Source: Puccinia triticina (Eukaryota; Basidiomycota; Pucciniomycetes; Pucciniales; Pucciniaceae). From it: a stretch of DNA of 64,000 bases. Where the stretch lies: contig NC_070559.1 of the NCBI RefSeq assembly GCF_026914185.1, positions 6,803,501 to 6,867,500 on the forward strand, read 5' to 3'. Within the stretch, counting starts at the first letter, position 1; each line of letters starts with the position of its first letter. The translations under genes were made by a program, and so were the position numbers. Below are positions 59,378-64,000 of this stretch, in pieces. The notes below the pieces were generated by a model. It did no database searches. It worked only from the letters and a program-made list of their open reading frames with translations, and was not told where the DNA came from.

Positions 59378-60767
59378 TTAGAACTCTAGAACCTGAGTCG
59401 TTGATCGATAACCATCAAAGATACAAACCCCATTCGTGGGGACGTACTGGCGCGTGATCAGCTTGATTACTTCCTGAGAAACAAGGCCTCCAGCCATACT
59501 CCCAATGTGAGGGAGTTCGCTTCCCGCCGATCTGACCCTTTTTTGAGTAAAGAAAGCCGATGATTGCAACGGAGCAGAAAACACAAATGAGCACCCACCT
59601 CCCCCTCCCCCAAAAAAGAACGTAAATTAGATGCTTACATTTCCTTCAATACTTTCTGTAGTTTTTCAGGAACTATCTTATCCTGCGCATCATCCCTCGG
59701 GGCAACCCATCTGCGTGACTTTAACCAGTCGAGTGAGTATCTCGTAAGCTGATCCAAGTCGTGGCCTTCCCCGCCTTTGTGCATCCCAGGATATTCACCC
59801 CGATAATGATATCGAGATGTGTCCTTGTATTCCGACCTATAAGAGGCCATGGCCTCGAACGCCACATACCAAGTTGCGTGATATTCTTCATTCCCCGGCT
59901 GACATTCTCTTCTAAACTGGGGAACTTTTTCGATTGTTTTGGGGATGAGACCAACAACAGCAACAACAGAAAACGGTTTGACGAATTTGAAGGAGCTCAC
60001 TCAGGTCTTTGGGGTCTTGATCAACTCTGCCTCCCCGGATCACACGTATGTGGGCGGAGTTTTGTGCAAAGCGCTCAACCATCTCGGGAGAGACATCGAA
60101 CTCGCGGGGGTTAAGCCATTGCTCAAGGTCTTCGGTATACTCCCGTCCCTTGTCTGCATACTCCTCTTGTAGTGATCCTATCACCTCCTTAACGATCTCC
60201 TTGAATCTTTCCAGGTCTTGCAACGCTTGCTGGTGATAGATCAATCGCATCTTGATGTTGTTCTTGGTATCGGCCTTCATGTCTGGGAGGGCGCCGGATA
60301 AGGGTAGTTGGTGGGTCGGACTTGTTTTAACGAATTCTCGCAAGCTTCGCACAAGTAACCAAAACTTGGAATCAAACCAGGGTATCTCATCACATTGAGG
60401 ATCATTGAATAATTCTTCAATGTGTCTGGGCACCCAGCAGAAAGCGTTGCCAGTTAAACGATAGCTTTTGAGTTACGATTAAGGCTAGCCGAAGGGGAAG
60501 AGAAACAATGCTACAGTCTTTGGTCGGTTGACAAGCTTTCCCAACTAGTCCCACTGCTTCATCAAAGTTCCTTTCGTTAGCATCTCGCTTATCGGCGAAG
60601 ATCATTTCCTTTAATTCTGCTTGCCCCGCTGAGTTTTGAGGTGACATCCCACAGTGCTGTAATCGAAACCAAAGATAAGGCTCTCTTCTTCGTTCGATCC
60701 GAGCAAATTATGAGATATCACTGACTTTAGATTTGAAGAGTTCCAGGAAGTGGATAACAATCACAAC
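59378..60767 (-). pseudogene. NEDD8-activating enzyme E1 regulatory subunit (Ula1/NAE1/APP-BP1), 5' truncated
   Basis: The intact protein pairs with Uba3 to activate NEDD8. Coding resembles the family from VIVIHFLELFKSK (about 60765-60727) through AELKEMIFADKRDANERNFD, HIEELFNDPQCDEIPWFDSK, SGALPDMKADTKNNIKMRL and FAQNSAHIRVIRGG. The last exon reads AGSELPHIGSMAGGLVSQEV and ends CIFDGYRSTTQVLEF at 59378. Several introns are recognisable (for example the one ending CGATTACAG at about 60662). The first half, the ThiF-like adenylation part, is missing. Homology stops inside a coding block at about 60767 where satellite begins. One junction (about 60440) seems one base out of frame. It may be a broken allele. 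Confidence 0.85.
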
Positions 60768-61590
60768 GGCCGGGATAAGGAAGTATGCACTCCTCCCGAT
60801 GACCGGAACGAACCCTTCCCTTGATGACCGGGTCGTTACGGTCATTTGGAGGAGTGCATATTCCCTCGATGACCGGAACGAACTGGTCATCAAGAGGAGT
60901 ATCTACTCCTCAAGATGACCGGTTCGTTGCGGTCATCTTGAGGAGTACATCTTCCACTCGATGACCAGTTCGTTCCGGTCATCAAGGGAGTATGCACTCC
61001 TCCCGATGGCCGGAACGAACCGGTCATCTAGAGGTAGATATGATGACCGGTTTGTTCCGGTCATCTTGATGAGTACACCCTCCTCTCGACCACCGGTTCG
61101 TTCCGGTCATCTTGAGGAGTACACCCTCCTCTCGATGACTGGTTCGTTCCGGTCATCGGGAGGAGTGCATACTCCCTTGATGACCGGAACGAACTGGTCA
61201 TCGAGTGGAGGATGTACTCCTCAAGATGACCGCAACAAACCGGTCATCGAGAGGAGTGGATCCTCCGGTCATCTTGAGGAGTAGATACTCCTCTTGATGA
61301 CCAGTTCGTTCCGGTCATTGAGGGAATATGCACTCCTCCAAATGACCGTAACGACCCGGTCATCGAGGGAAGTGATTACTCCTGCGGTCATCGAGAGGAG
61401 TAATCACTTCCCTGGATGACCGGTTCATTTCGGCCATCTGGAGGAGTAACCTAAGGACATCGAGGGGAGCTCTCGATGATCAAACGGACCTATCATCGAG
61501 GGGAATACATTGCTCCCGATGCCCGGTGTGTATTGCTCTGGCTGACCGGTCAGTACCGGTACCAAGGAGTTGATTAATCTGCGGTCCCAT
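60768..61590. repeat. GACCGGTC-type palindromic satellite array at the NAE1 break
   Basis: Units of GATGACCGGAACGAACCGGTC and complement spaced by GAGGAGTA..TACTCCTC. Same palindromic core as the arrays at 25025-26405, 27680-29115, 40780-44480 and 42385-42890, but with GAACGAAC inside. No clear TIRs found. Confidence 0.85.
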
Positions 61591-61722
61591 GGTACGCATT
61601 GTGGACAGCTCGGATTTTGAACTCCGGGAAACCGTGCAGGGAAAATAATCCCAACAAACCGGTATTTTTGGGGGCTCGGAATCCGAGCTCCTGATCCGCG
61701 GAAAGCTATGGTACGGGCCCTA

Positions 61723-61751
61723 AGTCCCTCGATCCGAGGCGCGCGAGCGCT

Positions 61752-61783
<32 letters not shown>

Positions 61784-62330
61784 CGCCCTACCTCGCAAAA
61801 CAGTAGGCAGCAGATGTCTGTTTTCAGCCTTTTTTGCTTGTCCCTCCATTGAGGCTACGCAAGGACAGCTGGGGCCAAGTCAGCTGCTTCAAGAGATAGC
61901 CAAGAAGCATGGCTCTCTGCTGGTATCTTTCTTTTACCTGTAACACATGAGCTTGATTTTTTTTAAAAAGAATAAGAGCTGCTAGGTTTTGACAGGTGTC
62001 AAAAGTATGGCTTTGACCGAGGCCTGTTTGAACAATGCCCTCCCAAAACCCATGAACTCCTTTTTATTTCATTTGGGATTCAAGAGTGTTTTTGGAGGGA
62101 TCCGACCTCAGGAAGGTGGAAAGTGAAAGGGCAGATGTAGGCGGACAATTCTGTCTGCTCAGATTTTCGATGGCTTTTACTTGAGTTGAGATATCAAGAG
62201 TTGAAGATTTTGAAAATTTTCCCCAGCCAAATGGGATTTCTGCTGCCTACTGTTTTGCAAGGTAGGGTGTAAGTCCCTCCTTCGGAGGGTTGCTTTGCGA
62301 CAGCGCTCGCGCGCCTCTGATCAAGGGACT
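61723..62330. mobile_element. 608-bp TIR element with TA duplication (Tc1/mariner-like MITE)
   Basis: Left end AGTCCCTCGATCCGAGGCGC, and right end complement AGTCCCTTGATCAGAGGCGC. Arms pair for about 95 bp, including GAGGGACTTA and CTGTTTTGCAAGGTAGG. TA on both sides (61721-61722 and 62331-62332). No transposase. Confidence 0.75.
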
Positions 62331-62332
62331 TA

Positions 62333-62847
62333 GCTAAGTTTGGGATTATTACCAGGCTTCAATTATTTTACATGGCCGTTGGGGCGAACCTGAATGTACA
62401 CAGCAGTTGCACATTGCCGCCGAAGCACCCAAAGTTTGGCCGTCAATTTGATGGACGCGCCCCAGCCATTCATGACCGTTCACATGCCGGCCTCCGGTCA
62501 ACCGTCAAGCGGACCGCCAAACTTGGCGGCACCCCCGCCAATGCGCAATTGGGCAAGCGGCTGGCAAAAGTAAGGGTGGCTCAAACCCAGTGGCAGTTTG
62601 CCGTTGAACCCAAGCCCCCCTACAAAATTGATCAGGGCCATTTGCTCACTGTTTGACCACAATTGCCGGCTGATCACATCACCCCGAGCCCAAAACCACG
62701 CTCACTTCCAGATCCACTGCTGCTCACAGCTCTCCAATCCCTTTTGGCAGACATACTCGGGTCAACTCACAAGACACGCTCACTTTGGTTTTACGGCCAC
62801 CTGGGCACTTTTTTTTTTGTTTTTATTGAATTTTACAGTTTTTAATT
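62333..62847. other. Spacer, no supported gene
   Basis: A 94-codon plus frame (62372-62656) is not recognisable. A T-rich run near 62808-62822 borders the carrier fragment. Confidence 0.4.
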
Positions 62848-63690
62848 GCGGCAGTAGACCTTGGTAAAAGCCGGTAAAGCCCTTGTTTTTGAATACTTTC
62901 TTGACACAATCCATGCTGTTCTTGTAAAGAAGTTCTCCAACGACTTTACTACACTGGTTTTGCATACGAGTCTTCACAAGGTCGATTGGATACACAGTTG
63001 TGGCTCCTACTTATACAGACAATGAGTTTCATAAGACGTTGGAAATGTACAGCCGGTAAGGGAGCGTGCAAGATTAGCCGTCAATCTAATGGTTTCGGCC
63101 AATACGACACTGTCGGAATGTAGCTTACAGGCACCAGCAATCCCACCCAGTCCAAAGTTGTAAATCGATTTGCCTAATCCGTGCCAGAAGGTTGTTCGGC
63201 GTTCCCACATTGGATCCAAGAGCATGCCGAAGTCAGCAAGCCCAAGACGCGCATTCAATTCGCCCATGCCAGCAAAAGGAAACAATCAGCTCACTCGAAT
63301 TCTGTGTCTGGTTTTTTCAACAGAGTTTGGAAAACCACGAAATCGTCCCAGGTAACTTTGCCGTTCTTCTTGAGATCGGCAATTTTGAATAAAATCGAAT
63401 ATTGGGATTTATGGATCTTATGAAATGTTTCATTCGAGGGTGCAACTGCGTTGATGAAACCGTCCTTGTTCAAAAACCTGTCAACATCAAGCTCAAGGAT
63501 CTCAGCAGAGGTGCTTGCTCAAGACGATCGAGTCTGTGAGTGGAAAACTGACTTTGTGTCTGTGCTTGTGTCATCTTGGATGGCAAATTGTTCAAACTGA
63601 TTCTTCCAGCGATCAAACTCAGTGCGTTCAGCGAGAGCAACTGCGTGGAGGGACAATGCAACACCGTTTCAGATATCAGTTCTTATGCGT
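62848..63690 (-). pseudogene. Mitochondrial aspartate/glutamate carrier (Aralar/Agc1-like) fragment
   Basis: The intact protein is a Ca2+-regulated inner-membrane carrier with N-terminal EF-hands. From 63690 down, TEFDRWKNQFEQFAIQDD precedes an in-frame stop near 63518, then LNKDGFINAVAP and ILFKIADLKKNGKVTWDDFV (EF-hand region). After KKPDTEFE (about 63290), family sequence jumps to ARLGLADFGMLLDPMWERR, so roughly 170 residues of EF-hand region are gone. IYNFGLGGIAGA follows, then an intron to about 63008, then [14 protein letters not shown], a P.D.K carrier signature. It ends at [12 protein letters not shown] (about 62848), with the carrier domain largely lost. Confidence 0.85.
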
Positions 63691-64000
63691 CCACCCACGA
63701 CTGGCACTTAGTAAGGCGAGCAGGACAAAGCAAGAACGGGACAAGAGCCGCGTGATGGGGAGCTCGAGTCAGCCATGAGCTCATCAAGGCGGGTGATCGA
63801 AGATGGCCGGCAAGACGGCAAGAGGAAAGACCCCAAGATGGCTTACAGGGAACCTTGACAGGCTGACTTGGAGTCTGCAAGGAGCCGATGGAGCCAAGCA
63901 AGGTGCGGAGCTCGATGGAGGATGCGATGTGGAGGTGGGCGTGCTGTGGATGGGGTGTGGGCCGGGCAAGGAGGAGGCAGGCACAAAGGGACACGTATGT
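63691..64000. other. Window end, unassigned
   Basis: Possibly upstream sequence of the carrier gene. Open frames here match nothing I recognise. Confidence 0.3.

Overview
The window looks like nuclear DNA of a basidiomycete fungus, most likely a rust (Pucciniales) with a repeat-inflated genome. The genes have many short spliceosomal introns and fungal-type proteins (a short Atg16 without WD40 repeats, SURF6/Rrp14, an ASCC2/Cue3-like protein, an Aralar-type carrier). Most of the sequence is nested transposable elements. No rRNA gene, tRNA gene or CRISPR array was seen. The species is inferred, not demonstrated.

Layout. 1-5452: decayed Ty1/copia element on the minus strand, split by a solo LTR (596-1317). 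5565-6283: long inverted repeat plus an 11-bp minisatellite. 6300-13700: AT-rich repeat land with a long-chain acyl-CoA synthetase relic (8739-9514) and several small TIR elements with clear target-site duplications (TSDs). 13736-17525: a non-autonomous LTR element, TSD GCCCG, sitting inside an aspartyl-tRNA synthetase relic and carrying an antisense non-retroviral coding-like segment. 19314-30516: TIR elements whose interiors are palindromic minisatellites, including a nested set (24457-29530). 33756-40067: Ty3/gypsy element on the plus strand with two further insertions. 40554-45517: another satellite-filled TIR element with Harbinger-like and hAT-like insertions.

46122-60767 is the gene island. 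It holds ATG16, SURF6/RRP14, a putative secreted protein gene broken by a MITE, an ASCC2/CUE3-like gene, and the 3' part of a NEDD8-activating enzyme E1 regulatory subunit gene that ends abruptly at a satellite array. A decayed mitochondrial aspartate/glutamate carrier fragment lies at 62848-63690.

The most unusual signal is that different TIR classes, judged by different termini and TSD lengths, carry related palindromic minisatellites instead of a transposase. A GACCGGTC-centred satellite occurs in GGCCCCGTTTGG-, GGGTCAGCC- and GAGCATCTC-ended elements. A CTCGCCGAGAG-type satellite occurs in both a CACCAGG- and a TAAAGATGGC-ended element. All coordinates come from reading the sequence by eye; family names at the superfamily level rest on TIR and TSD form and are inferences.
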